A stretch of DNA of 34,845 bases, taken from Chromatiaceae bacterium. GTDB lineage: Bacteria; Pseudomonadota; Gammaproteobacteria; Chromatiales; Chromatiaceae. This document shows positions 1-6,369 of the stretch, piece by piece. Under the pieces are notes generated by a model that searched no databases, was not told where the DNA came from, and worked only from the letters and a program-made list of their open reading frames with translations. Location: NCBI GenBank assembly GCA_024235415.1, contig JACKML010000015.1, forward strand, positions 1 through 34,845. The letters run 5' to 3'. Position 1 is the stretch's first letter; every line of letters starts with the position of its first letter. The position numbers and the translations under genes are program-made.

Positions 1-647
1 GATCGGCCACCAAGCCGTTCTTCGGCGTGCAGCCGTGCCTGCTCGACGACCAGGGCAATGAGATCGACGGCAACCCGGCCGAGGGCAACCTGGCGATCAA
101 GCACCCGTGGCCGAGCATGATGCGCACCGTGTACGGCGACCACAAACGCTTCTTCGAGACCTACTTCGCAATGTTCCCGGGGTACTACTTCACCGGTGAC
201 GGTGCGCGCCGCGACGCTGACGGCTATTACTGGATCACCGGACGTGTCGACGACGTGCTGAACGTCTCCGGTCACCGTCTGGGCACCGCCGAGATCGAGT
301 CGGCGCTGGTGCTGCACGAGAAGGTCGCCGAGGCGGCAGTGGTCGGCTATCCGCATGACCTGACCGGCCAGGGCATCTATGCCTATGTCACGCTGATGGC
401 CGGCGAAGAAGGCACCGACGAGCTGAAGGCGGAACTGGTCAAGCTGGTACGCAATGAGATCGGGCCTATCGCCAAGGTCAACCTGATCCAGTGGGCCCCG
501 GGGCTGCCGAAGACGCGTTCCGGCAAGATCATGCGCCGCATACTGCGCAAGATCGCCGCCAACGAGATCGACGCACTGGGCGACACCTCGACGCTGGCCG
601 ACCCGACCGTAGTCGACAATCTGATCGGCAACCGCGAGAACAAGTGA
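1..647 (+). CDS. acs: Acetyl-CoA synthetase, C-terminal part (5' end outside window)
   Basis: AMP-forming acetyl-CoA synthetase, which activates acetate with ATP and CoA in the cytoplasm. The frame is open from the left edge, with its first whole codon at base 3, so roughly the last 214 residues are present. The visible segment starts in the SATKPFFGVQP stretch typical of Acs. It contains the adenylation-domain motif YYWITGRVDDVLNVSGHRLG, where the C-terminal domain hinges, and ends with TRSGKIMRRILRKIA. The lysine in SGKIMRR is the family's catalytic lysine, inactivated by acetylation in studied homologues. The stop is TGA at 645-647, followed by a strong hairpin shared with the convergent tonB gene. 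Identity is clear; only the N-terminal two thirds are missing. Confidence 0.96.
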   Translation, partial: SATKPFFGVQPCLLDDQGNEIDGNPAEGNLAIKHPWPSMMRTVYGDHKRFFETYFAMFPGYYFTGDGARRDADGYYWITGRVDDVLNVSGHRLGTAEIESALVLHEKVAEAAVVGYPHDLTGQGIYAYVTLMAGEEGTDELKAELVKLVRNEIGPIAKVNLIQWAPGLPKTRSGKIMRRILRKIAANEIDALGDTSTLADPTVVDNLIGNRENK

Positions 648-689
648 TCCGATAGACACCGGCCGCATTCTGTTATGCGGTCGCCAACC

Positions 690-720
690 AGCAAAGCCCG
701 GCCATGTGCCGGGCTTTGCT
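690..720. terminator. Bidirectional hairpin between acs and tonB
   Basis: Perfect 13-bp stem, AGCAAAGCCCGGC (690-702) with its complement at 708-720, and a 5-base loop. It lies between two convergent genes: acs ends at 647 and tonB at 731. Only a short T stretch (GTTT) follows on the plus strand, so termination could serve either direction but the U-tract is weak. Confidence 0.75.
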
Positions 721-730
721 GTTTATCGGG

Positions 731-1495
731 CTAGCGACGCAGATTGAACGCGATCGGCACTGAGATAGGCCAATCGTCGCGTTGCAGCACGTCTGGGATA
801 GGCCGAAATGGCGTGACCCTTTCCAGGGTCGTCAACGCGGCCTCATCCAGTCGTTCCGACCCCGATGACTGGGCGACAGCCAGGTCCGTCACGCGACCGT
901 CGCGTTGCAATACGAAGCTGACCACGACCGTGCCTTCTTCACCGAACCGCCTGGAAGCGCGCGGATAGTACTTCTTGCGATTGATCTGCGCCGCCAACTC
1001 GGCCAGGTACGACGCTCTTATCGGCTCGACGCGTGGTTTGGCATCGATCACGACATCACGCACAACCCTCGCTGGCTCCGGTGCGGGACTCTCCACGGCC
1101 GCCGGGGCTTCGACGACTTGTGGCGCACGTGCTGCCTGCACCGGCGGCTTTTTTTTCACCGGTTTGACCGGTGGCTTTGGAGGTTCCGCCGCAACGGGTT
1201 CGGGTACCGGCGCAGGTGTCGGTTCCTGCGGAAGTGGCTCCGGCGGCTGCTGGACGATCTCTTCGGGCGGAGGCAGTTCTTCAACCTGCACAGGTTCGGG
1301 CAATGCCGGGGGCTCCGGCTCGGTTTCAACCGCTTTGGGTGGCGACGGCAGTTCGAACATGTCGAGATTGATCGGCACCATCCTCTCTTCCGGCGCCGAC
1401 TGCACCGTTGCCGGCCCGGGAATGAATACAGCAAGAATAACGGCCGAGTGAAACAGGCCGGAAAACACGAACCCTATCCAACGATAGCTCGACAT
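731..1495 (-). CDS. tonB: TonB energy-transducing protein
   Basis: TonB spans the periplasm and passes proton-motive energy from ExbB/ExbD to outer-membrane receptors. The 254-residue product has an N-terminal membrane anchor at about residues 8-24, a long Pro/Glu-rich then Pro/Lys-rich linker (about 45-130), and a C-terminal TonB domain (about 165-254) with YPRASRRFGEEGTVVVSFVL and ending in a VPIAFNL-type strand. Its ATG shares one base with the exbD stop (TGATG), so it is translationally coupled and last in exbB-exbD-tonB. The divergent N-terminal anchor and proline composition are normal for the family. The neighbouring receptor gene suggests it is dedicated to that receptor, but it could also serve others. 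Confidence 0.92.
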   Translation of the reverse strand: MSSYRWIGFVFSGLFHSAVILAVFIPGPATVQSAPEERMVPINLDMFELPSPPKAVETEPEPPALPEPVQVEELPPPEEIVQQPPEPLPQEPTPAPVPEPVAAEPPKPPVKPVKKKPPVQAARAPQVVEAPAAVESPAPEPARVVRDVVIDAKPRVEPIRASYLAELAAQINRKKYYPRASRRFGEEGTVVVSFVLQRDGRVTDLAVAQSSGSERLDEAALTTLERVTPFRPIPDVLQRDDWPISVPIAFNLRR

Positions 1496-1875
1496 CAGCC
1501 ACCCGGCGCCTTGGTGGCGATGGACACATTCTTCAACTGCACAGCCTTGAGCATATCGATGATCGCGACGAAGTGCTGGAACGCGGCCTTCTCGTCAACG
1601 CGCAGCAGCACAGGCGTATCCTTGTGCAACTGCGCCAGACGCTGTGCCAGATCGTCGAGCGTCACATCCTGTCCGTCGACGAACAAAATGCCCGCGTCTG
1701 ACACCGTCAGTTCAACTGGCTGGTGCAGTTGCAGGGGCTGCGCTTCCGAAGCCTGCGGCAGGGTGACCGGGATCTTGCCCTGCGCAACGAAGGTGGCCGT
1801 CGTCAATACGATCGCAAGCAATACCAACATGATGTCGATAAACGGTATCACGTTCATCGTCGACATCGGTTTCAT
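1495..1875 (-). CDS. exbD: ExbD/TolR family biopolymer transport protein
   Basis: ExbD is the small periplasm-facing partner of the ExbB proton channel. The 126-residue protein has the single N-terminal transmembrane helix typical of the family, MNVIPFIDIMLVLLAIVL, whose aspartate (in PFIDIMLVLL) is the conserved proton-relay residue. A periplasmic domain of about 90 residues follows and ends in IATKAPGG. Its ATG overlaps the exbB stop by four bases (ATGA) and its stop shares a base with the tonB ATG, so the three are one translation-coupled unit. TolR is the alternative in this family, but the adjacent tonB and TonB-dependent receptor favour ExbD. Confidence 0.92.
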   Translation of the reverse strand: MKPMSTMNVIPFIDIMLVLLAIVLTTATFVAQGKIPVTLPQASEAQPLQLHQPVELTVSDAGILFVDGQDVTLDDLAQRLAQLHKDTPVLLRVDEKAAFQHFVAIIDMLKAVQLKNVSIATKAPGG

Positions 1876-2336
1876 GACAGGCCCTGCTGACTGTGCCAGC
1901 GCGCCGTCAGTACATCGACCCGCCGAACCAAACCGTTGTAGATCAGTGTGGCCGGGATGGCGACCAGCAGACCGGCAGCCGTCGCCTTCAACGCCAGTGC
2001 GAGGCCAAGCATGACTGCCGACGCTGAGAGCTCGGCGCCCTGGGACAGGTCATGGAACGTGACCAGGATGCCGAGTACGGTCCCGAGCAACCCGATATAC
2101 GGCGCGTTCGAGGCCACCGACGCAATCACGGTCAGATGACGTGTCAACGCCACCTCGAGATTGTGCCGATCGGCATAGTCGGTTAGTTCCACGCGCGCAA
2201 AGAACAGCGTGCGCTCGATGGCATAAGCAATCATGAGGAAACTCATGAAGCCCAGCACACCGAACACGGTGATATCCAGATAACCCTTGAGCAGGATCAT
2301 CAAAGACGCTTGATCAAAACCGGTCATTTCCATCAT
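1872..2336 (-). CDS. exbB: ExbB/TolQ-type proton channel, short form
   Basis: Inner-membrane channel subunit of the TonB motor. The protein is 154 residues, well below the 220-240 of Escherichia coli ExbB/TolQ, and matches the short ExbB class often paired with TonB2-like systems. Three hydrophobic segments are visible, at about 20-42, 75-98 and 105-130. The conserved stretch APYIGLLGTVLGILVTF corresponds to the family's second helix. Two ATG codons in a row (2336 and 2333) and a third two codons on leave the start slightly uncertain; AAGGAG lies 16 bases upstream of the first, which is far. The gene is followed by coupled exbD and tonB and preceded by the receptor gene after a 122-base gap with a hairpin. 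Confidence 0.9.
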   Translation of the reverse strand: MMEMTGFDQASLMILLKGYLDITVFGVLGFMSFLMIAYAIERTLFFARVELTDYADRHNLEVALTRHLTVIASVASNAPYIGLLGTVLGILVTFHDLSQGAELSASAVMLGLALALKATAAGLLVAIPATLIYNGLVRRVDVLTARWHSQQGLS

Positions 2337-2397
2337 TCAAACTCTGTTCGGTCTCCTTAATCGAATCACACAGACGGCCCGCCTGGGGTCGTATTGC

Positions 2398-2446
2398 TGT
2401 GAGGGAAACGCGCAACGCCGGTGTATCGCCGGCGTTGCACCTCACA
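2398..2446 (-). other. Two-part hairpin in the receptor-exbB gap
   Basis: Immediately after the receptor stop (2459) the transcript can fold into a 10-bp stem (2412-2421 with 2429-2438). It is enclosed by an outer 7-bp stem, TGTGAGG (2398-2404) with CCTCACA (2440-2446). There is no T-run, so full intrinsic termination is doubtful. A hairpin here could instead lower expression of the downstream motor genes or protect the receptor mRNA end. The rest of the gap shows nothing clear. Confidence 0.5.
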
Positions 2447-2458
2447 CCGACACGCGAC

Positions 2459-4729
2459 TCAGAATGACACATTCACCCCGGCATAGAACGAACGGCCCAT
2501 ACCCGGGACAGCGATACCCCATGGAATGCCGTTGAGCTGCATGGTCGTCCCCTGCCCGGTATAGGCACCTCCGGTCGGCAACGAATAGAATGTGTCAAAC
2601 AGGTTCTCGACACCGAAATCCACGCGTACCTGCTTCCAGGAGTGACTGCCACGCAAGTTGACCAGTGTATAGCCGGATGTCTCAACCTCGTTGCGCACAC
2701 CGGAGACATCATCCTTGTCGTCTACCACCACAAGCTCGACGCCATTGCTCCAACCGCCGATCTCCTGCGTGAGGGTGAATCGGGCGTTGAGCGGCATGAT
2801 ATTGTAAAGCGCTTCACCACTGTCACGGTTCTCACCGTCCGTGTAGTTCACCAGCCCCTTGAGCCCCCAGGAGCCCCAATCGTTCCGTGCCAGCGGCATC
2901 TGTCCAGAAAGATCGATGCCGTACAGGCGCGCCGACTGGTTGGCATATTGGAGGACATTGAACTGGTTCGGCGCCCAGCCCGGTAAGGCAATCGCATCGA
3001 TATAGTCATCCACGTGAGTGTAGTAAGGCGTCGCCTTCAACTCCCAGTGTCGGTCGGCGGCATGCCAATCGAAGGTTGCCGATACCGTATGCGCCTTTTC
3101 CGGTTCGAGATCGATATTGCCCACGTAACCGTTTCCGTCGCCAACGAAGTTGTTCATCGCCGCCGGCATCGCCCAGGTAGACCAGGTGTAGCGTTCGTAG
3201 AGGTTCGGTGAACGCACCTTGCGTGCAAAACCGAACTCCACGTCCAGATTGGCATCATGGCTGTAACGCACCAGCGCAGTCAGATCCACGTTGTCGTCAT
3301 TTTTCTCACGGTCACGGGCGTTGAAAGCGGCCGCTTCGGCGATCTGATTGCCTGGCGCCGGTAAGGTTGACTTGTAGCCCTGCACATCGCCAGCGTCCGT
3401 CTTCACTCGTTCGTAGCGCACGCCAAGCAGTGTCAGCCATTCAGGATTGAGCTGCGATTCCCACTCGGCGAACACGGCCGCGCGGTCACGCTCGCCGTTG
3501 TTGATGTTCAGGAAGGTATCAGGCCACATGCCGCCACCGGACGGGGTCCAGTAGTCGTCGAGACGATAGCGCTGGTACTCGCCACCGACGCGCAGCACGT
3601 CCTGCGGCGTGATATCGATGTCTGCCTTGACCGTGGCACCCGTGGTCTTGCCTTCGCTGTACATCGGCATGCCGGAGGCACAGGTCATGAAACCGATAGG
3701 GGCACACGGGGTACCCACCTCTGCAGTCGCGGGTGGTTGTGAGTTGGGACCATACCAGAAGCGCTTGTCGGGACCGAAGTCCATGAAATGTTCGACCGTC
3801 TCATGATAGACACGCGTCTCCAGGTCGCCCCAATCGAACCCACCGAGCCAACTCAGGTTGATCCGCTTCTGGATGTTGTCGAGCATATCCATGCGCTGAT
3901 TCGGATACAGCTGTTCCGGCACATTCTGATAGCCGAGCTGGGCCTCGAATACGTCACTGCCAGCCTTCAGGGCCATGCCCAAATTGTGGGTCTGCGTCTC
4001 GTAGGCGGTCGAACCCACTTCATCGAGCGACAGCGTATGCCCCACCCGACCGGTTGCTGTCGTGGTTTTGAAATCACCACCAGCCGTGTAGTTGTCGGCC
4101 TGGCTATGTGAGCCGCTGTAGTTGATATTGAATGCTTCGGTCGCGTGCATCGCCGACAGATTGCCGCCGAATGCGTTGTTGTTGCTGCGATAGAACGCAC
4201 CTACCTCACCCTTGGTGAACGCCTGTTCGCCGGGCGCCGCAAACTCCGGCGCCACCGAATCGGCAATGATGGTACCGCCGATGCTGTCGCCGCCAACGCT
4301 GACTGGCGTAATGCCGGCAAAGACCTTCAGCGTGCCGACATTGCTCGGATCGATGTACGACAGGGGTGGATTCATGTGATTCGGACAAGAGGCAATGAGG
4401 TCCATGCCGTCGACCTTGATGCGCAGACGATCGTCGGCCAGGCCGCGAATTGCCGGCAGGCTGGAGACGCCACCAGCCCCGTACAGGCTCACACCGGGCA
4501 CATCACGCAGCAGACTGGCGGTATCGCTGGTGGCCGGACGCAGAAACTGAACCGTATCGGCGTCAACAGTGGAGGTGGTAAGCGGCTCTGCCGACTCGGC
4601 CTGCGCCTCGACCGCGATCGGCCCGAGACGCGTCTCCTCGGCAGTGACCAGATGGCCGAATGAAACCAGGGCAATTGCCAATGAAAGCCGGCTCAGCCGG
4701 AATGAAACAGATGTATTCAGTGTGTTCAC
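2459..4729 (-). CDS. TonB-dependent outer-membrane receptor, OprC/NosA-like, probably for copper
   Basis: Outer-membrane beta-barrel importer of 756 residues. A signal peptide is visible (about residues 1-30, ending HLVTA), then a TonB-box-like segment near LGPIAVEA, a plug domain (about 45-160, with LLRDVPGVSLYGAGG and RIKVDGMD) and a barrel ending in the aromatic GMGRSFYAGVNVSF. The plug carries CPNHMNPP, giving Cys115-x3-Met119; a barrel strand carries EHFMDF, giving His314-x-Met316. In OprC of Pseudomonas aeruginosa a CxxxM-HxM set binds copper, so the same use is inferred here. A loop at about 342-356 holds two Cys and three Met. The start is GTG at 4729 with AGGA nine bases upstream. 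The gene sits between a DUF2946-like gene and exbB-exbD-tonB, all on the same strand. Another substrate is possible. Confidence 0.85.
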   Translation of the reverse strand: MNTLNTSVSFRLSRLSLAIALVSFGHLVTAEETRLGPIAVEAQAESAEPLTTSTVDADTVQFLRPATSDTASLLRDVPGVSLYGAGGVSSLPAIRGLADDRLRIKVDGMDLIASCPNHMNPPLSYIDPSNVGTLKVFAGITPVSVGGDSIGGTIIADSVAPEFAAPGEQAFTKGEVGAFYRSNNNAFGGNLSAMHATEAFNINYSGSHSQADNYTAGGDFKTTTATGRVGHTLSLDEVGSTAYETQTHNLGMALKAGSDVFEAQLGYQNVPEQLYPNQRMDMLDNIQKRINLSWLGGFDWGDLETRVYHETVEHFMDFGPDKRFWYGPNSQPPATAEVGTPCAPIGFMTCASGMPMYSEGKTTGATVKADIDITPQDVLRVGGEYQRYRLDDYWTPSGGGMWPDTFLNINNGERDRAAVFAEWESQLNPEWLTLLGVRYERVKTDAGDVQGYKSTLPAPGNQIAEAAAFNARDREKNDDNVDLTALVRYSHDANLDVEFGFARKVRSPNLYERYTWSTWAMPAAMNNFVGDGNGYVGNIDLEPEKAHTVSATFDWHAADRHWELKATPYYTHVDDYIDAIALPGWAPNQFNVLQYANQSARLYGIDLSGQMPLARNDWGSWGLKGLVNYTDGENRDSGEALYNIMPLNARFTLTQEIGGWSNGVELVVVDDKDDVSGVRNEVETSGYTLVNLRGSHSWKQVRVDFGVENLFDTFYSLPTGGAYTGQGTTMQLNGIPWGIAVPGMGRSFYAGVNVSF

Positions 4730-4863
4730 GAAAATAATTCCTGAAGTTTGGTCTGAGGACCATGACGCAACGCACCGCGCTGTTCAGCACTGCAAGAGAA
4801 CGACGCACAGAAACGTCGTCTACCTGCCGACAGGGCCGCAGATCGCGAGCGGGAAAAGGGACT

Positions 4864-5274
4864 TCAGGAAAACGCCGGGGGGGCGCGTGTGGAATAGGCG
4901 GAAAAATGCAGGCGGTGATGTTGATGATTCGCCGTCTGGTCTAACACCTCGACCGCATACAGCGTCAGCTGCGGCGCCAAGGGCGGCTCAGATACCTGTG
5001 CCGCACTCGCCATCTGATAAAGTTTCAGCGCCGAACAGTGCTCAGTGTCCTGGTTGTCTGCAAGCTGCAGGCCCTCGATCGTAACCAGTTTCTGGCCCTT
5101 CAGGGTACAGATGACGACCTGTTGCCCATGGGCATCGTGCGTAACGATCGGCGTGACCAGGTACGCCAGAACCGGTTGCAGCAGAAAGCCCGCAATCAAC
5201 ACCCAGGCGGTTGCCGCCCGATGTGATCGCGCCGGGTGAGGAACCCCTGCCCTGCCAAAACCTTTGGATCGCAT
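4864..5274 (-). CDS. Small membrane-anchored DUF2946-like protein, copper-locus associated
   Basis: Predicted 136-residue protein with an N-terminal hydrophobic segment (about residues 17-36, TAWVLIAGFLLQPVLAYLV), probably a signal anchor, and a periplasmic remainder. The pattern VVICTLKGQKLVTIEGL followed by EHCSA resembles DUF2946 proteins, which often accompany TonB-dependent copper receptors; the second cysteine pair usual in that family is reduced to one Cys here. A His-rich tail (NHQHHRLHFS) may bind metal. The frame is open further upstream, to 5424, but that extension begins with TTG and has no recognisable content, so the ATG at 5274 is chosen; no clear ribosome-binding site precedes it. 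It probably heads the receptor operon, with a 134-base gap to the receptor. Function unknown. Confidence 0.6.
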   Translation of the reverse strand: MRSKGFGRAGVPHPARSHRAATAWVLIAGFLLQPVLAYLVTPIVTHDAHGQQVVICTLKGQKLVTIEGLQLADNQDTEHCSALKLYQMASAAQVSEPPLAPQLTLYAVEVLDQTANHQHHRLHFSAYSTRAPPAFS

Positions 5275-5466
5275 GCAACACCATTGGTTGTTTGAGGTCA
5301 CAGGCGACTCGTCGCCTGATGCCTTGTGCTTGATCTCAGCATCAACCCGATGGCGGGCCGATACTGCCGCGCAATGATAAAGCGCTGAGCGACAAATCGA
5401 CTTAACCGAAGTCAAACAATACAAGGCACCGGACGCGCTTCAACGTCCATGTGAACGGCTCAAAGA

Positions 5467-5492
5467 CGACGCCCCGCTGATGCGGGGCGTCG
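5467..5492 (-). terminator. Second of two tandem hairpins after the repeat-protein gene
   Basis: Eleven-bp GC-rich stem (5467-5477 with 5482-5492, core GACGCCCCGC) with a 4-base TGAT loop. On the minus strand it is followed by TCTTTG, a partial U-tract. It separates the repeat-protein gene from the metal-uptake locus. Confidence 0.65.
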
Positions 5493-5510
5493 CTTGATGA
5501 ACCAGGCAAG

Positions 5511-5533
5511 CGGTGCCGGCATTGCCGGCACCG
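5511..5533 (-). terminator. First of two tandem hairpins after the repeat-protein gene
   Basis: Ten-bp perfect stem, CGGTGCCGGC (5511-5520) with GCCGGCACCG (5524-5533), loop ATT. It lies 41 bases past the stop at 5575 and has no U-tract of its own, so it probably acts with the hairpin at 5467-5492. Confidence 0.55.
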
Positions 5534-5574
5534 CCCGGGACACGAATCGAATCGTGGCCCTTATGCGAAAAAGA

Positions 5575-6171
5575 TCAGTTGAAGGTGAAGTTGTCGCGCA
5601 TGATCGTAGGTGCACGGCGCGCATTCTTCTCGAACTCGTCACCGACATCGATCGGGTTGGGGATATCGATCGAAGGTGCCTTCCAGCCCGGCGGGACACG
5701 ACCCATGCGGTGCGGTGCATTCATCATGTCATCCCATGCCTGCGACATCCCCTCTTTTGGGTCAGTCGGGTTCAACCATGTCTGCGGACCTGCACCCCAG
5801 ACATGCGGGCGCATCGGGTTGAAGCTGTCCGGACGCGACATGTCGAAACTCTGCATGAACGGGACGCCGCGCATCGGGCTGCCACCGCCACCAAACGGAC
5901 CATTGTTAAACGGGCCACCACCGAAAGGACCGCCCCCGTAGGGTCCGCTGTTGAAGGGTCCGCCACCGAAGGGCCCGTTATTGAACGGTGCACCACCGAA
6001 GGGGCCGCCGTTGTAAGGACCGGCACCATATGGCATCTGGCCATAGCCGTAACCTGCCTGGGGGCCGTACCCGTAAGGGCCGACGCCCGGTTGCGGAGCT
6101 GCCTGATCTGCCACTGCGATCTGACTTCCGACCAAAAGCAACGACGCGGCCACTACACGAAAACTTGCCAT
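5575..6171 (-). CDS. Secreted Gly/Pro/Asn-rich repeat protein, sulfur-globule-protein-like
   Basis: Predicted 198-residue exported protein. The start is ATG 6171 with a strong AGGAG seven bases upstream. A signal peptide covers about residues 1-22 (MASFRVVAASLLLVGSQIAVA). The mature part opens with Gly/Tyr-rich GPYGYGPQAGYGYG, followed by about ten pentapeptide units of form GP(F/Y)(N/G)(N/G/S/A) at residues 51-97. The C-terminal domain of about 100 residues is non-repetitive and has Trp-Asp and PPGWKAP/PNPIDVGDEF motifs. Composition, secretion and size suit the proteins coating periplasmic sulfur globules in sulfur-oxidising gammaproteobacteria, and the C-terminal motif resembles what I recall of that family. 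It stands alone, with its own promoter and tandem terminators, as expected for an abundant structural protein. A different glycine-rich envelope protein is the alternative. Confidence 0.6.
   Translation of the reverse strand: MASFRVVAASLLLVGSQIAVADQAAPQPGVGPYGYGPQAGYGYGQMPYGAGPYNGGPFGGAPFNNGPFGGGPFNSGPYGGGPFGGGPFNNGPFGGGGSPMRGVPFMQSFDMSRPDSFNPMRPHVWGAGPQTWLNPTDPKEGMSQAWDDMMNAPHRMGRVPPGWKAPSIDIPNPIDVGDEFEKNARRAPTIMRDNFTFN
5881..6021 (-). repeat. Coding 15-bp tandem repeat (GPFGG-type pentapeptides)
   Basis: About ten degenerate 15-base units encode GP(F/Y)NN, GP(F/Y)GG and close variants (residues 51-97 of the protein at 5575-6171). Units differ mostly at the last two codons. The repeat keeps frame throughout and appears to be a structural low-complexity region prone to slippage. 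Confidence 0.85.
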
Positions 6172-6325
6172 GAAACTCTCCTGAATTTTGCTTTTCGTTG
6201 TGCGCAGTTCCCCGCGCTGGAAAAGCAGTATAGATAGATACACGTGCTCATAGGAATTTCGCGGCTTCCAGCGTGCTTTATGGAACCGGCCTGGTCCCAC
6301 CCTTGAGCGTCGTCGAACTTTTATT

Positions 6326-6354
6326 AGTGTATTCTTATTTACTTAATCTTTCAA
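6326..6354 (-). promoter_or_regulatory. Probable sigma-70 promoter for the repeat-protein gene
   Basis: On the minus strand TTGAAA (6354-6349), 17 bases, then TACACT (6331-6326), in a strikingly AT-rich stretch between metZ and the repeat-protein gene. Transcription would start near 6319 and give a leader of about 150 bases. The spacing and AT content make it the best promoter match in the window. Confidence 0.6.
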
Positions 6355-6369
6355 CCCGATAAACCGAAT

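Larger units (their letters stand above)
5275..5574. other. 300-base intergenic region with palindromes and terminators
   Basis: Between the DUF2946-like gene and the repeat-protein gene, both on the minus strand. It contains a perfect palindrome CAGGCGAC-TC-GTCGCCTG at 5301-5318, which begins 26 bases upstream of the ATG at 5274. An inverted repeat GACTT-N5-AAGTC lies at 5399-5413, overlapping a TTGACT (minus strand, 5415-5410). Two terminator hairpins lie at 5467-5492 and 5511-5533. No convincing gene is present. The promoter of the metal-uptake locus should lie here, but I could not assign a -10 box. Confidence 0.5.

Noticed and set aside
905..2014. Long plus-strand open frame opposite tonB and exbD
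   Set aside because: Arg/Cys/Trp-rich composition with no domain, mirroring the Pro-rich tonB codons on the other strand; the minus-strand genes are clear and overlap each other.
5399..5415. CueR-type copper operator
   Set aside because: The repeat is 5-5-5 and not the 7-7-7 CueR form, and no -10 box lies at the 19-20-base spacing expected for MerR-family promoters.
5275..5424. Longer N-terminus for the DUF2946-like protein from TTG 5424
   Set aside because: The extra 50 residues would run through both palindromes, lack a ribosome-binding site and place the membrane segment far from the N-terminus.
5881..6021. CRISPR-like short repeats
   Set aside because: The 15-base units are contiguous, in frame and without spacers; they encode a pentapeptide repeat.
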